In this document: positions 19,019-29,219 of the stretch, in pieces
Layout of the letters: every line of letters starts with the position of its first letter
Numbering within the stretch: position 1 is the stretch's first letter
DNA from: Muribaculaceae bacterium
GTDB lineage: Bacteria > Bacteroidota > Bacteroidia > Bacteroidales > Muribaculaceae
Assembly: GCA_023667015.1 (NCBI GenBank)
Contig: JAMPAX010000006.1
Span: 1 to 64,000, forward strand
Reading direction: 5' to 3'
DNA length: 64,000 nt
Notes under the pieces: generated by a model
Told to the model about the DNA's origin: nothing
Seen by the model: only the letters and a program-made list of their open reading frames with translations
The model's database searches: none
Made by a program: the position numbers and the translations under genes

Positions 19019-20617
19019 ATGAACCGAACTTCTTTTGCGGAGATGAAAAGATTCATCACATACTGCATTACACCTTTTATCATGACTTGCAAAAGAGATA
19101 AAACTCCTTGTTTTCTATTAATGCTTGCTATATTTGCATGCCTTAGCGTTCAAGCAGAGAATGTTTATTGGTATTATGAACCAACGAGTGGATGTATAGA
19201 AGCAGAAGGATGGAATGGTCTGGAAAAAGCACCTACAGCGGAGGTATTGCCAAAGCAATATAACGGAGAAGACCTAAAATGGACTGTAGAGGCCTCATAT
19301 TCCGATGGTGGCAATCACGCACCTGTTTTTCTTAATTATTATGGCAATCAATTCCATGTATTAGTCTTTGGTAATGAATATTCTTCATATTGCACATCGG
19401 TAACACTTTCAACTGATGAGCTTGATGGATGCGAGATTACTGAGGTACTAATTCCTCTGTATATGCAATCCGGGAAAAATTATGAATGTACTGTCAGTTA
19501 TAACGGCACTGACAATAATTTTTCTTATACTCTGTATTCCGATAAATGCCAAGAAATACCATTTGAAAAGAATGGCCAATACGGCGGTAAGCTACCGGAG
19601 GGTATAGTTAATGGACGATTTTCGATTAATATTAAACCTCGAGAGCCGGGGCAAATAATATTGTGTGGACTGAAATTGACTTATGAGAAGAGTGAGGTTT
19701 ATGAGCCTGTGGATCCGGAGATTAAATTACCACTCTCTACTAATGGGTTGTATTCAGCACCTTGGATCGCTGAGGGACTTACCTTTGAGGGACAACTTAT
19801 GCACTCCGGGCTTGAAGCTGCAGATCCGGTGAATACCGGAGAGTTGACGCTGACAATGATACCACTTTTCGAACCTCAATATGCACCGGAAGATTTGGAT
19901 GAGAGTGTAGCTGAGAGACAGAAGGGTAAAGATGCATACTATCGCGATGGAGAAGCCAAGGCATGGTATGAGGATGATTACCGAACCCTATGCATACAAG
20001 TGCCCTGCTCAGGACTTTATCGACTGACGATAACATATACACCCTCCGGAAAGACCGGCTTCATAGCCTCAGAGAAGAGTGTAGATTTAAATATATATCC
20101 CAACGAATCAAAATGCGATATCAACTGGGAAGAGATAGTAGACAATAGTATATGTGTCAAAAGCTACGGCATAGGAGATGAGGGACTGGTACATGCACGC
20201 CTTAATTACAAAGAGGTATGGAATGTGGACTATTATTATATGATAGATGGATATTATCCGGGACTTGTAGGAAGGAATAATCTACGACGCGGAGCCAAAC
20301 ATCCGGTAGAGACAGCAGATCCGAAGTATACAGTTCCCGAGGGGTATCGATTATTTAACGGTGCAGGCATAGACCTGACACAAGGATCGACACTGCATGT
20401 CTATAGAACCAAGAACGGAGCCGTCTCAGACTGCCACAATATCGCCTACACACTAATGGATCCGGATATAGAGACAGCGGTAGGAACGATAGAAGCTGGA
20501 GAAAGAGATATCGAATTGTATACAATCAATGGACAGCGAGTTGAGACATTGACGCCGGAACCGGGGATATACATTCTTCGAACACATGGTACGACCAAGA
20601 AAATATTGATACGATAA
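19019..20617 (+). CDS. Exported protein of unknown function with a C-terminal sorting-type domain
   Basis: The protein is 532 residues from ATG 19019; ATG 19082 is an alternative start that places the hydrophobic signal segment FLLMLAIFACLSVQA nearer the N-terminus, with likely cleavage after VQA. I do not recognise the body, which is rich in aromatic and charged residues and has no catalytic motif I can name. The last about 45 residues (IELYTINGQRVETL, then GIYILRTHG and KKILIR) follow the pattern of the C-terminal tail found on many Bacteroidetes secreted proteins, including type IX secretion cargo. It stands alone between a repeat element and a strong terminator. Confidence 0.6.
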   Translation: MNRTSFAEMKRFITYCITPFIMTCKRDKTPCFLLMLAIFACLSVQAENVYWYYEPTSGCIEAEGWNGLEKAPTAEVLPKQYNGEDLKWTVEASYSDGGNHAPVFLNYYGNQFHVLVFGNEYSSYCTSVTLSTDELDGCEITEVLIPLYMQSGKNYECTVSYNGTDNNFSYTLYSDKCQEIPFEKNGQYGGKLPEGIVNGRFSINIKPREPGQIILCGLKLTYEKSEVYEPVDPEIKLPLSTNGLYSAPWIAEGLTFEGQLMHSGLEAADPVNTGELTLTMIPLFEPQYAPEDLDESVAERQKGKDAYYRDGEAKAWYEDDYRTLCIQVPCSGLYRLTITYTPSGKTGFIASEKSVDLNIYPNESKCDINWEEIVDNSICVKSYGIGDEGLVHARLNYKEVWNVDYYYMIDGYYPGLVGRNNLRRGAKHPVETADPKYTVPEGYRLFNGAGIDLTQGSTLHVYRTKNGAVSDCHNIAYTLMDPDIETAVGTIEAGERDIELYTINGQRVETLTPEPGIYILRTHGTTKKILIR

Positions 20618-20624
20618 ACTACAG

Positions 20625-20662
20625 CAACAAAAAGAATCGGCCGAAGCCGATTCTTTTTGTTG
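20625..20662. terminator. Strong terminator after the exported protein
   Basis: A perfect 17-bp stem (20625-20641 with 20646-20662) has loop CGAA; the arm ends TTCTTTTTGTTG. The poly-A and poly-T sides make it usable in both directions. Confidence 0.75.
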
Positions 20663-20700
20663 AAAGCCAATTAAAATTTTATCGGATGCAATGTAAGTTT

Positions 20701-20732
20701 TTTGGATAAGTCAAAAAAAATGCTTACCTTTG
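20701..20732 (+). promoter_or_regulatory. Consensus promoter upstream of the purE leader RNA
   Basis: TTTG at 20701-20704 and TACCTTTG at 20725-20732 are separated by exactly 20 bp, a perfect match to the Bacteroidetes consensus. The RNA would start near 20736. Confidence 0.75.
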
Positions 20733-20734
20733 CA

Positions 20735-21018
20735 GTGGATAATGATAACCGACAGGAAACCAATTATGCGGCAACCCCGAAACATATCCCCCGACAGTAC
20801 ATCAGTCAGAGACCTCATCCTTAGAAAGCATCCCTTCAGGAAGCGTATAAGAACCGGGGCAAGCTTAAGCTTGCGTCAGGATGGGGAGATGGGGAAGGAG
20901 CGTAAGGCTGTGAACTGCAATGAGCTCGTATCCTTTGTCAACTGTATTATCAACGAAAAAATAAGAATATAAATATAGAGCCGTCAAGCGTTCGAACGCT
21001 TGACGGCTCAGCTTTTTT
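20735..21018 (+). ncRNA. ssrS: Structured RNA upstream of purE, candidate 6S RNA
   Basis: From a consensus promoter to a canonical terminator there is no convincing coding frame. The two ends pair: GTGGATAAT (20735-20743) with ATTATCAAC (20946-20954), 8 of 9 positions, then GACA (20751-20754) with TGTC (20936-20939). This gives a closing stem around a large, purine-rich centre with GGGG and CCCC runs and a perfect internal hairpin around AAGCTTAAGCTT. A long closing stem around an open centre is the layout of 6S RNA, which binds sigma-70-type RNA polymerase. In cyanobacteria the 6S gene is linked to purK and in Gammaproteobacteria to a folate gene, so a purine neighbour fits. A purE attenuator or another Bacteroidales RNA family remains possible. 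Confidence 0.5.
20978..21018 (+). terminator. Intrinsic terminator of the purE leader RNA
   Basis: A 32-nt perfect palindrome (20978-21009) with GAGCCGTCAAGCG arms is followed by AGC and TTTTTT (21013-21018). It ends 24 nt before the purE ATG, so transcription of the purine cluster must read through it or start close to it. Confidence 0.8.
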
Positions 21019-21042
21019 AACAATAAAGAAAGGAAATAAACG

Positions 21043-21510
21043 ATGAAGATTGGAGTAGTAATGGGGTCGACAAGCGACCTGGACGTGATGAAAGGGGCCT
21101 TTGAGATACTTGATGAATTCGGCATTGAATACGAGAAGAAAGTATTTTCGGCTCATCGTACGCCTGTACAGCTCGAACAATGGGCATCGTCAGCCCGAGA
21201 TCGCGGAATGGTAGCAATAATCGCCGGAGCCGGAGGTGCAGCTCATCTGCCGGGTGTAGTAGCGGCCCACACTACAATACCCGTGATTGGAGTGCCGGTA
21301 ATGTCGAAACAGCTGATGGGACTCGACTCGCTACTCTCCATCGTGCAGATGCCCGGAGGCATCCCCGTGGCCACCGTTGGCATCAATGGTGCGAAAAATG
21401 CAGCCCTACTAGCAGCTGAAATCCTTGCACTCACCGACAAAGATATCAAAAACAAAATAGACCTTTTCCGCGAACGTCAAGCAGAGAAAGTACTCGAAGC
21501 AGAGATATGA
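21043..21510 (+). CDS. purE: N5-carboxyaminoimidazole ribonucleotide mutase
   Basis: PurE forms CAIR in step 6 of purine synthesis. The 155-residue protein has [28 protein letters not shown] and [19 protein letters not shown], the pattern of class I PurE, which acts on the N5-CAIR product of PurK. No purK lies in the window, so PurK is encoded elsewhere or this enzyme is fed otherwise. The stop overlaps the purL start by 4 nt (ATGA). The gene opens a run of fourteen same-strand genes. Confidence 0.94.
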   Translation: MKIGVVMGSTSDLDVMKGAFEILDEFGIEYEKKVFSAHRTPVQLEQWASSARDRGMVAIIAGAGGAAHLPGVVAAHTTIPVIGVPVMSKQLMGLDSLLSIVQMPGGIPVATVGINGAKNAALLAAEILALTDKDIKNKIDLFRERQAEKVLEAEI

Positions 21511-24500
21511 AAAAGAGTCGAATATTTGTTGAAAAAAAACCGGGCTACCGCACAGAATCGGAGAGCCTGCGCCAAGAACTCAATACCAACCTGCAGCTTG
21601 AGATCCGCGAGTTGCGTCAGATCGTAATCTACGACATCTTCGGGATGAACCCCGAAATTATGGAAGAATGCAAGTATAAGGTATTTGGAGAGAAGGTGAC
21701 CGATAATGTAAGCGAAGAATGCGACTACAGCGGACATCCTCATCTGGCTATCGAATGTCTGCCGGGACAGTTCGACCAGCGTGCCACTTCTGCCGAAGAG
21801 TGCGTACGGCTGATTGATCCCCATGCCAATGTAGAAATTCGAAGTGGCAAACTTCTGATATTTGATGAAGGTATAGACAGGGCGGCTCTTGAAAAAATAG
21901 AGCGATACTGTATCAACAGAGTAGAGAGCCGTCGCAAAGATCTTAGCCGCTTGGAACTTCCCGAAAGAGCAGAAGTCCGCAAAGTAGAGACACTCACCGG
22001 ACTACGCGACTTTAATATCGATGACTGCGAACGCTTCTTCAAGGAGAAAGGACTCGCCATGAATGCCGCAGATTTAATGGAGATTGTAAGCTACTTCAAA
22101 GGAGAAGAGAGAGATCCCAACGAAACGGAATTGCGAATCCTTGACACCTACTGGAGCGATCATTGCCGTCACACCACCTTCACAACACGTCTGACAAAAA
22201 TAGAGATTGCTGAGGGTGGGGATTCGATTGTAGCAAACGAAATTCGTGAGGGTCTGCAACTATGGAAGGAACTTCGCGAAGAGACAGGACGGCAAGAGAA
22301 ACCACTATGCCTTATGGACTTGGCCACAATAGGAGCACGAGTACTTCGTCATCGTGGTCTTCTCGACAATCTCGAAGAAAGCGAGGAGAACAACGCCTGC
22401 AGCATCTATGTCGATGCAGAGCATGAAAATGGAGAAAAAGAACGCTGGTTGCTACAGTTCAAAAACGAAACGCACAACCATCCTACAGAGATAGAACCCT
22501 TTGGAGGAGCCTCTACATGTCTTGGAGGAGCCATCCGCGACCCATTGAGTGGCCGTAGCTACGTCTTCCAAGCCATGCGTATCACCGGAGCGGGCAACAT
22601 TTATCAAGATATTAAAGAAACTCTCCCCGGCAAACTACCACAGAGAGTCATATCCACCCGTGCCGCTGCAGGCTACTCATCGTATGGCAACCAGATAGGA
22701 CTGGCCACCACTCAAGTAAGAGAGATATACCATCCCGGTTACGTAGCCAAAAGGATGGAGGTAGGAGCTGTAGCCGGAGCTGTCAGAGCTGCTGACGTCC
22801 GTCGCGAATGCCCCGCACCCGGTGATGTCATACTGATGTTTGGAGGTCGGACCGGACGCGATGGCATTGGAGGAGCTACCGGATCAAGCAAGGAACACAA
22901 CACCTCATCGTTGGAAGAATGCGGCTCAGAAGTGCAGAAAGGAAACGCTCCCGAAGAGCGTAAGCTCCAGCGACTCTTTCGCCGTCCGGAAGTCACCCGT
23001 CTAATTAAGAAGTCCAACGACTTTGGTGCCGGAGGTGTCAGTGTAGCTATTGGCGAACTTGCCGACAGTCTTGATATCTACTTAGACAGAGTGCCAACGA
23101 AATACAGCGGACTGAATCCTACAGAAATAGCAATTAGTGAATCTCAAGAGAGGATGTCGGCCGTCGTAGAATCCAAAGATAAAGAAGAATTCATGCGCCT
23201 ATGTGGGGAAGAGAATATCGAAGTAACTCATGTAGCAGACGTGACCGATAGCGGACGCATGCGTCTATACTACAACGGAGAGATCGTAGCCGACCTCAAG
23301 AGGACATTTATCGACAGCGCAGGAGCGCCACACTATGCAGAGGCGACAATTACAGTACCTGAGACAGAAGGAATACTAAACCATATGCCTCAAGGAGCTA
23401 CTCCCCGCGAACGCTTCCTCAACAACCTATGCGAACCCAACGTCACCTCTCAGAAAGGTCTGATCGAGATGTTCGATTCCACTATTGGCGCTACAACGGT
23501 ATTGATGCCCTTCGGAGGACGCACACAGAGAAGCGAGACACAAGTATCGCTACAAGCTCTGCCTACAGGGGGAAAGACAACAACCGGCTCAATGATGGCC
23601 TGGGGTTATAACCCCTACATCAGCAGCCGCAGTCCTTATCATGGAGCAGCCTACGCTGTCACAGAAGCTATAGCCAAAGCAGTAGCAGCCGGCCAGGACT
23701 ATCGAGATATACGATTCTCATTCCAGGAATTTTTCGAAAAACTCACCGACAGCAAGAGCTGGGGGAAACCGCTGTCAGCACTTCTCGGAGCGCTACGCAT
23801 GCAAATAGAATACGGACTGGGGGCTATCGGAGGAAAAGACTCCATGAGCGGCACATTCGCTGACATCAGTGTACCCCCCACGCTGATAGCCATCAGCTGT
23901 GGGCCCACCGACATTCGGAAGTCAGTATCCACCGACTTCAAAGCCGGAAGCCATCATATCTATCTGCTACGGCACACTCCTCTGGCAGGAGCCATGCCCG
24001 CCACATCATCGCTCAAAGATAGCTATGAGGCTTACCACAGAGCAGTAGAAAAAGGAGAGATACTCGCAGCATATGCACCGACATTTGGCGGTGTGGCAGA
24101 GGCTATAACCAAAATGAGTTTCGGCAACAATGTTGGAGCTAAAGTAACACTCAGCGAAAAAGACCTCTACGACTACACCTACGGGAGTATCGTCTTTGAG
24201 AGTTCTGTTACCCCCGAAGAGCTAAACATACCCGGCATTGAACTGATTGGCGAGACTACAGAAGAGCCAACGCTGACCGTCAATTCCGAAATCTATGGTA
24301 TAGAAGAGCTATATTCACTGAACGCGCAACCCTTCGACAGGATATACCCCGCCTTCAGCGGACTTCATGGGAAAGTAGCGAATGCCGACAATGGCAAAGC
24401 CAAAGGAAAATCGCTCAAAGCCAAACCGGAGATGCAGACAGAACATCCCATCGTATTCCTGCCGATATTCCCCGGCACCAACTGCGACTACGATATGGAG

Positions 24501-25241
24501 AGGGCATTCCGTAGAGAAGGCGCAGAATGCGAGACCTTCGTGTTCCGCAATCTCACCCCCGATGACGTTGAACAGAGCAGTCGGGAGATGGCCCGTCATA
24601 TAGATAATGCCCATATCCTAGCCATCAGTGGAGGATTTTCCGAAGGAGACGAACCCGACGGGAGTGGCAAATTTATAGCCAGCGTACTGCAAAATCAAGA
24701 AGTAAAAGAGTCAATCGAACGACTACTCGCCCGTGGAGGTTTAGTACTCGGAATCTGCAATGGTTTCCAAGCACTGATAAAATCGGGACTTTTGCCCGAT
24801 GGCAAAATTGGAGAGATAACACCGAATAATCCCACTCTGTTCCGCAACGACATTAACCGTCATATCTCGCAGATAGTCAAAACGCGAGTAGGAAGCACAG
24901 CATCCCCATGGCTTAAGGGCTTCACCATAGGCCAGCTCCACGAAGTAGCGGCAAGCCACGGCGAAGGGAAATTCTGTTGCGATCCCCGGACAGCAAAAAG
25001 ACTTGCCGAGAACGGACAGATAGCATTCCAATATGCCGATTTGGAAGGGAATGCAACAATGGAAAGTCCCTGGAATCCCAACGGGTCAACGATGGCAATT
25101 GAAGGAATAATCAGTCCCGACGGACAGATTTTAGGAAAGATGGCTCACTCCGAACGATGGCATGACGGACTGATGCGCAATATCTATGGAGATCGCGACC
25201 AGAACCTATTTGCCAACGCAGTCGGATACTTTAAACCGTAA
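21507..25241 (+). CDS. purL: Phosphoribosylformylglycinamidine synthase, single-chain
   Basis: This ATP- and glutamine-dependent enzyme turns FGAR into FGAM. At 1244 residues it is the large single-chain form: an N-terminal PurS-like segment, a linker, two AIRS-like halves ([21 protein letters not shown]) and a C-terminal glutaminase with the nucleophile Cys in [10 protein letters not shown] and a [12 protein letters not shown] entry motif. No separate purS or purQ is therefore needed. It overlaps purE by 4 nt and is followed by a 69-nt AT-rich gap before purC. Confidence 0.95.
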   Translation: MKKSRIFVEKKPGYRTESESLRQELNTNLQLEIRELRQIVIYDIFGMNPEIMEECKYKVFGEKVTDNVSEECDYSGHPHLAIECLPGQFDQRATSAEECVRLIDPHANVEIRSGKLLIFDEGIDRAALEKIERYCINRVESRRKDLSRLELPERAEVRKVETLTGLRDFNIDDCERFFKEKGLAMNAADLMEIVSYFKGEERDPNETELRILDTYWSDHCRHTTFTTRLTKIEIAEGGDSIVANEIREGLQLWKELREETGRQEKPLCLMDLATIGARVLRHRGLLDNLEESEENNACSIYVDAEHENGEKERWLLQFKNETHNHPTEIEPFGGASTCLGGAIRDPLSGRSYVFQAMRITGAGNIYQDIKETLPGKLPQRVISTRAAAGYSSYGNQIGLATTQVREIYHPGYVAKRMEVGAVAGAVRAADVRRECPAPGDVILMFGGRTGRDGIGGATGSSKEHNTSSLEECGSEVQKGNAPEERKLQRLFRRPEVTRLIKKSNDFGAGGVSVAIGELADSLDIYLDRVPTKYSGLNPTEIAISESQERMSAVVESKDKEEFMRLCGEENIEVTHVADVTDSGRMRLYYNGEIVADLKRTFIDSAGAPHYAEATITVPETEGILNHMPQGATPRERFLNNLCEPNVTSQKGLIEMFDSTIGATTVLMPFGGRTQRSETQVSLQALPTGGKTTTGSMMAWGYNPYISSRSPYHGAAYAVTEAIAKAVAAGQDYRDIRFSFQEFFEKLTDSKSWGKPLSALLGALRMQIEYGLGAIGGKDSMSGTFADISVPPTLIAISCGPTDIRKSVSTDFKAGSHHIYLLRHTPLAGAMPATSSLKDSYEAYHRAVEKGEILAAYAPTFGGVAEAITKMSFGNNVGAKVTLSEKDLYDYTYGSIVFESSVTPEELNIPGIELIGETTEEPTLTVNSEIYGIEELYSLNAQPFDRIYPAFSGLHGKVANADNGKAKGKSLKAKPEMQTEHPIVFLPIFPGTNCDYDMERAFRREGAECETFVFRNLTPDDVEQSSREMARHIDNAHILAISGGFSEGDEPDGSGKFIASVLQNQEVKESIERLLARGGLVLGICNGFQALIKSGLLPDGKIGEITPNNPTLFRNDINRHISQIVKTRVGSTASPWLKGFTIGQLHEVAASHGEGKFCCDPRTAKRLAENGQIAFQYADLEGNATMESPWNPNGSTMAIEGIISPDGQILGKMAHSERWHDGLMRNIYGDRDQNLFANAVGYFKP

Positions 25242-25310
25242 TAAAAACGACTGAAAAAGAAACAAAAATATCAATAACAAAAAACGTAAAACAAATAAAA
25301 TAATACATAT

Positions 25311-26030
25311 ATGGAACCCAGAGAGATGCTCTATGAAGGAAAGGCAAAGCAAGTATACGCCACAGACGACGCCGACAAGGTAATCATCCGCTACAAAGAT
25401 GACGCCACCGCCTTCAACAACCTCAAACACGCCATCGTTGACAAAAAAGGTCAACTCAACAACAAGATTACGACGATGATATTCAATCGCCTGAAAGAAG
25501 CCGGCATCCCCACCCACTATCTGGAAACACTCAACGATCGCGACCAACTCTGCCTCAAGGTAAAGATATTCCCCTTAGAGGTGATAGTACGCAACGTCAT
25601 CGCCGGCTCTATGGCAAAGCGACTCGGCATTGAAGAAGGCACTCCGGCGCCCAACACTATATTCGAGATATGCTATAAAGACGATGCACTCGGCGACCCT
25701 CTGATCAACGACCATCATGCAGTAGCATTAGGAGCCGCAAGCTACGATGAACTCAAAGAGATATACTCCCTGACCTCCCGCATTAATGAAGAATTGAAGA
25801 AGATGTTCCTGGAAGTTGGAGTAAAACTTGTAGACTTCAAGATAGAATTCGGTAAGACCTCCGACGGCAAGATAGTACTCGCTGATGAGATTAGCCCCGA
25901 CACGTGCAGACTATGGGATGCAGAGACTGGCAAGAAACTGGACAAAGACCGCTTCCGCCGCGACATGGGCGACGTCATCGAGGCCTACGAAGAAATAGAC
26001 AGCCGACTCGAAAGCAACTCAAAAAAATAA
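25311..26030 (+). CDS. purC: SAICAR synthetase
   Basis: PurC joins CAIR and aspartate using ATP. The 239-residue protein starts with [12 protein letters not shown] and carries [14 protein letters not shown] and the signature [12 protein letters not shown]. This is the compact bacterial form. It lies 6 nt upstream of purM. Confidence 0.95.
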   Translation: MEPREMLYEGKAKQVYATDDADKVIIRYKDDATAFNNLKHAIVDKKGQLNNKITTMIFNRLKEAGIPTHYLETLNDRDQLCLKVKIFPLEVIVRNVIAGSMAKRLGIEEGTPAPNTIFEICYKDDALGDPLINDHHAVALGAASYDELKEIYSLTSRINEELKKMFLEVGVKLVDFKIEFGKTSDGKIVLADEISPDTCRLWDAETGKKLDKDRFRRDMGDVIEAYEEIDSRLESNSKK

Positions 26031-26036
26031 CGAAAG

Positions 26037-27062
26037 ATGGCAAAGAGTTATGAGCAATCGGGAGTAAATCTTGAGGCCGGCTATGAGGTAGTAAAACGTA
26101 TCGGGAAGCATGTAGCCTCCACCCGGCGCACCGGATGCATGGGGGGAATCGGAAGCTTCGGAGGTATGTTTGACCTCGGGAGCCTTGGCTACGAGCATCC
26201 AATACTTGTCAGCGGCACCGATGGAGTAGGTACAAAGCTGAAATTAGCGTTTGCAACAGGGCATAACAGTACTGTCGGGATTGATGCCGTAGCCATGTGT
26301 GTCAACGATGTATTGGCACAGGGTGCGGAGCCACTACTGTTTTTAGACTATGTAGCAGTCGGAAAGAATGACCCGGCCGTAGTAGAAAGCATCGTAGCCG
26401 GAGTAGCAGAAGGATGTCGACAAGCAGGATGTGCCCTTGTAGGGGGTGAAACCGCCGAGATGCCCGGAATGTATGAGGGTGGCGAATACGACATAGCCGG
26501 CTTCACCGTCGGCGTCGTAGAGCGCGACCGCTTGATAGATGGTAGTCGTGTAGAATACGGAGATACCCTCATTGGTATAGCCTCGAGTGGTGTCCATAGC
26601 AACGGCTTTTCTCTGGTAAGGAAAATCGTAGCAGACAACAACCTTGACTACAACACCGTCTACGACTTCACCGAAGGGGAGACCCTGGGCAAATGGTTGC
26701 TACGTCCCACGAAGATTTACGTACGTCCGATACTCAAACTACTGAAAGAAGTAGAGGTTCATGGCATAGCTCATATTACAGGTGGAGGTTTCGATGAAAA
26801 TATCCCACGCATACTCAAAGATGGACAAGGAGTAGCCATAGAGAAAGGTAGCTGGGAGATACTTTCGGTGTTTAAAGAATTGCAGCGTCTTGGCGACATC
26901 CCGGAAAGGGAGATGTACAACGTCTTCAATATGGGCATAGGAATGGTAATTGCCTTGAATCCCGACTCAATAGCGAAAGCTATGGAAGTATTGACAGAAT
27001 GCGGATTGAAAGCCTCCGTAATAGGGAAAGTAATCGAAGGGAAAGGAGTCACACTTTATTGA
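26037..27062 (+). CDS. purM: AIR synthetase (phosphoribosylformylglycinamidine cyclo-ligase)
   Basis: PurM closes the imidazole ring, converting FGAM to AIR with ATP. Family motifs are TGCMGGIGSFGGMFDL, VSGTDGVGTKLKLA, GGETAEMPGMY and HITGGGFDENIPR. The length of 341 residues is normal. It follows purC by 6 nt and precedes purN by 21 nt. Confidence 0.95.
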   Translation: MAKSYEQSGVNLEAGYEVVKRIGKHVASTRRTGCMGGIGSFGGMFDLGSLGYEHPILVSGTDGVGTKLKLAFATGHNSTVGIDAVAMCVNDVLAQGAEPLLFLDYVAVGKNDPAVVESIVAGVAEGCRQAGCALVGGETAEMPGMYEGGEYDIAGFTVGVVERDRLIDGSRVEYGDTLIGIASSGVHSNGFSLVRKIVADNNLDYNTVYDFTEGETLGKWLLRPTKIYVRPILKLLKEVEVHGIAHITGGGFDENIPRILKDGQGVAIEKGSWEILSVFKELQRLGDIPEREMYNVFNMGIGMVIALNPDSIAKAMEVLTECGLKASVIGKVIEGKGVTLY

Positions 27063-27083
27063 CAACTGAATATTGACAACTGA

Positions 27084-27656
27084 ATGAGAAAAATAGCAGT
27101 ATTTGCCAGCGGCAATGGCGGCAACTTTGAAGCACTTGTAGAGTCCTCACGTCGGGGAGATATCCCCGCAGAGATAGACGTCTGCATATGCGACTGCCCG
27201 GGTGCTCGGGTCAGCAAACGCGCATCACGTTTAGGGGTAGACTATTTGGAATTCAGTCCCAAAGAGTTTAAGTCAAAACACGAATATGAGAAAATGATAG
27301 CCGATGAGCTCGACCGACGCGGCATAGAGCTGATATGCTTAGCCGGATATATGCGCATTGTAGGCGATGAACTACTGGAGCGGTATGGAGGAAGGATACT
27401 TAATATCCATCCTTCATTGCTTCCCTCATTTAAGGGGGCTCATGGTATCCGCGATGCCTTCGACTATGGAGTGAAAATCTATGGAGTAACAGTCCACTAT
27501 GTAGACAATACACTCGATGGAGGGAAAATACTCGATCAGGAAGCCTTCCGCTACGAAGGCAGTGATATAGAAGAACTCGAAGAGAAGATCCACGAAGTTG
27601 AACACAAGCTATATGCCAGAGCCGCAAATAAATTTATCTCACTTACCAAAAAATAG
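27084..27656 (+). CDS. purN: GAR formyltransferase
   Basis: This enzyme transfers the formyl group of 10-formyl-THF to GAR in step 3. The 190-residue protein contains [12 protein letters not shown] at the N-terminus, the catalytic Asn-His-Asp set in [12 protein letters not shown] and [12 protein letters not shown]. Its cofactor is the product of FolD, which is fused to PurD two genes downstream. The purH start lies 7 nt after the stop. Confidence 0.95.
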   Translation: MRKIAVFASGNGGNFEALVESSRRGDIPAEIDVCICDCPGARVSKRASRLGVDYLEFSPKEFKSKHEYEKMIADELDRRGIELICLAGYMRIVGDELLERYGGRILNIHPSLLPSFKGAHGIRDAFDYGVKIYGVTVHYVDNTLDGGKILDQEAFRYEGSDIEELEEKIHEVEHKLYARAANKFISLTKK

Positions 27657-27663
27657 CAATACC

Positions 27664-29202
27664 ATGAGAGCGTTAATAAGCGTAAGCGATAAAACAGGAA
27701 TAATAGACTTTGCCAAGAGTCTTAAAAGACTTGGCTGGGAAATCATAGCTACAGGAGGCACAATGACGCAACTTCAAGAGGCCGGAGTAGAAGTCACCAA
27801 CATCTCTGATGTTACCGGCTTTCCGGAGATTTGCGACGGAAGAGTAAAGACACTACATCCGAAAGTCCACGGAGCGCTATTGGGGCGCCGCGACTTAACC
27901 GACCATCTTCGTCAGCTTGAAGAGAACGGTATTGGACTAATCGACATGGTATGTGTAAACCTCTATCCCTTCGAAGCCACAATAGCCAAAGAGGGCGTTA
28001 CCCTTCAAGAAGCAGTAGAGAATATCGATATAGGAGGCCCCTCAATGCTCCGCAGCGCCGCCAAGAACTTTGCAGCAGTGACCGTAGTATGTGATCCTGC
28101 CGACTATTCAACAGTACTCGAAGAGCTTGAAAAAGAGGGGAACACAACCTACGAGACGCGAATCAAACTTAGCGCCAAAGCATATACTCATACCGCACTA
28201 TATGATAGCCATATAGCCTCCTATATGAGAAAAGAGGCCGGTCTTCCGGAGAAACTCTTCCTCTGCTTCGACAAAGTACAAGATTTGCGTTACGGAGAGA
28301 ATCCTCATCAGAAAGCCGCATTCTACAAGCAACAAGTTCCGGCCACATACTCTCTGGCATTTGCTCGCCAGCTGGGAGGAAAGGAACTATCATACAATAA
28401 TATTCAAGACGCCAATGCAGCCTTGGCAATAGTACGCGAATTCAGTGAACCATTCTGTGTGGGACTCAAGCACATGAATCCCTGCGGGGCTGCTATCGGT
28501 AAAGATATCGAAGAAGCCTGGGACAAAGCATACGAGGCAGACAAGGTCAGCATCTTCGGGGGTATTGTAGCCTTCAACAGACCCTTGACAGCAGGGGTAG
28601 CCACCAAACTGAAACCCATATTCTTAGAGATTATCATAGCGCCGGAAATCACCCCTGAAGCTCTCGAGATACTCGGGAAGAAGAAAAACCTACGACTGAT
28701 GGAAGTAAATATGGGAGCTTCAGCATGCTCAGAAGAGACACCTCGACAGTATGTAGGAGTCAACGGTGGACTGCTGACACAGGATCAAGACCGTCAATGT
28801 ATAGAGATTGCCGACGAGATGACCGTCACTGAGCGTCATCCATCAGCGGCAGAGCTTCGCGACCTTCAATTTGGATGGAGGATAGTAAAACACGTGAAGA
28901 GCAACGCCATAGTAGTAGTCAAAGATGGAATGACACTTGGCGTGGGGGCAGGCCAGATGAATCGTGTGGGTTCTGCAAAGATAGCGCTTGAGCAGGCACA
29001 TGCCGCAGGCCACACTTCAGGACTCGTATTGGCCTCCGATGGCTTCTTCCCCTTCGACGACACAGTAGAATTAGCCGGCAAGAGCGGAGTTACAGCTATC
29101 GTACAGCCCGGAGGCTCCGTTAGAGATGAAGACTCCATAAAGAAAGCCAACGAACACGGCATCAGCATGGTATGTACAGGTATGCGTCATTTCAAACATT
29201 GA
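27664..29202 (+). CDS. purH: Bifunctional AICAR formyltransferase / IMP cyclohydrolase
   Basis: PurH carries out the last two steps to IMP, the first using 10-formyl-THF. The N-terminal cyclohydrolase begins [16 protein letters not shown] and includes IATGGT. The C-terminal transformylase has [13 protein letters not shown] and the catalytic Lys-His in KHMNPCGAA. The start is set at ATG 27664 (MRALISVSD), giving 512 residues; a longer frame from 27598 overlaps purN and adds 22 unrelated residues. Confidence 0.95.
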   Translation: MRALISVSDKTGIIDFAKSLKRLGWEIIATGGTMTQLQEAGVEVTNISDVTGFPEICDGRVKTLHPKVHGALLGRRDLTDHLRQLEENGIGLIDMVCVNLYPFEATIAKEGVTLQEAVENIDIGGPSMLRSAAKNFAAVTVVCDPADYSTVLEELEKEGNTTYETRIKLSAKAYTHTALYDSHIASYMRKEAGLPEKLFLCFDKVQDLRYGENPHQKAAFYKQQVPATYSLAFARQLGGKELSYNNIQDANAALAIVREFSEPFCVGLKHMNPCGAAIGKDIEEAWDKAYEADKVSIFGGIVAFNRPLTAGVATKLKPIFLEIIIAPEITPEALEILGKKKNLRLMEVNMGASACSEETPRQYVGVNGGLLTQDQDRQCIEIADEMTVTERHPSAAELRDLQFGWRIVKHVKSNAIVVVKDGMTLGVGAGQMNRVGSAKIALEQAHAAGHTSGLVLASDGFFPFDDTVELAGKSGVTAIVQPGGSVRDEDSIKKANEHGISMVCTGMRHFKH

Positions 29203-29219
29203 ATACAAACCGATCTGAA

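Noticed and set aside
20730-20972. An 80-codon open frame in the purE leader
   Set aside because: It lies wholly inside the promoter-to-terminator RNA with end-pairing structure. Its translation is basic and low in hydrophobic residues, and it starts at the -7 box.
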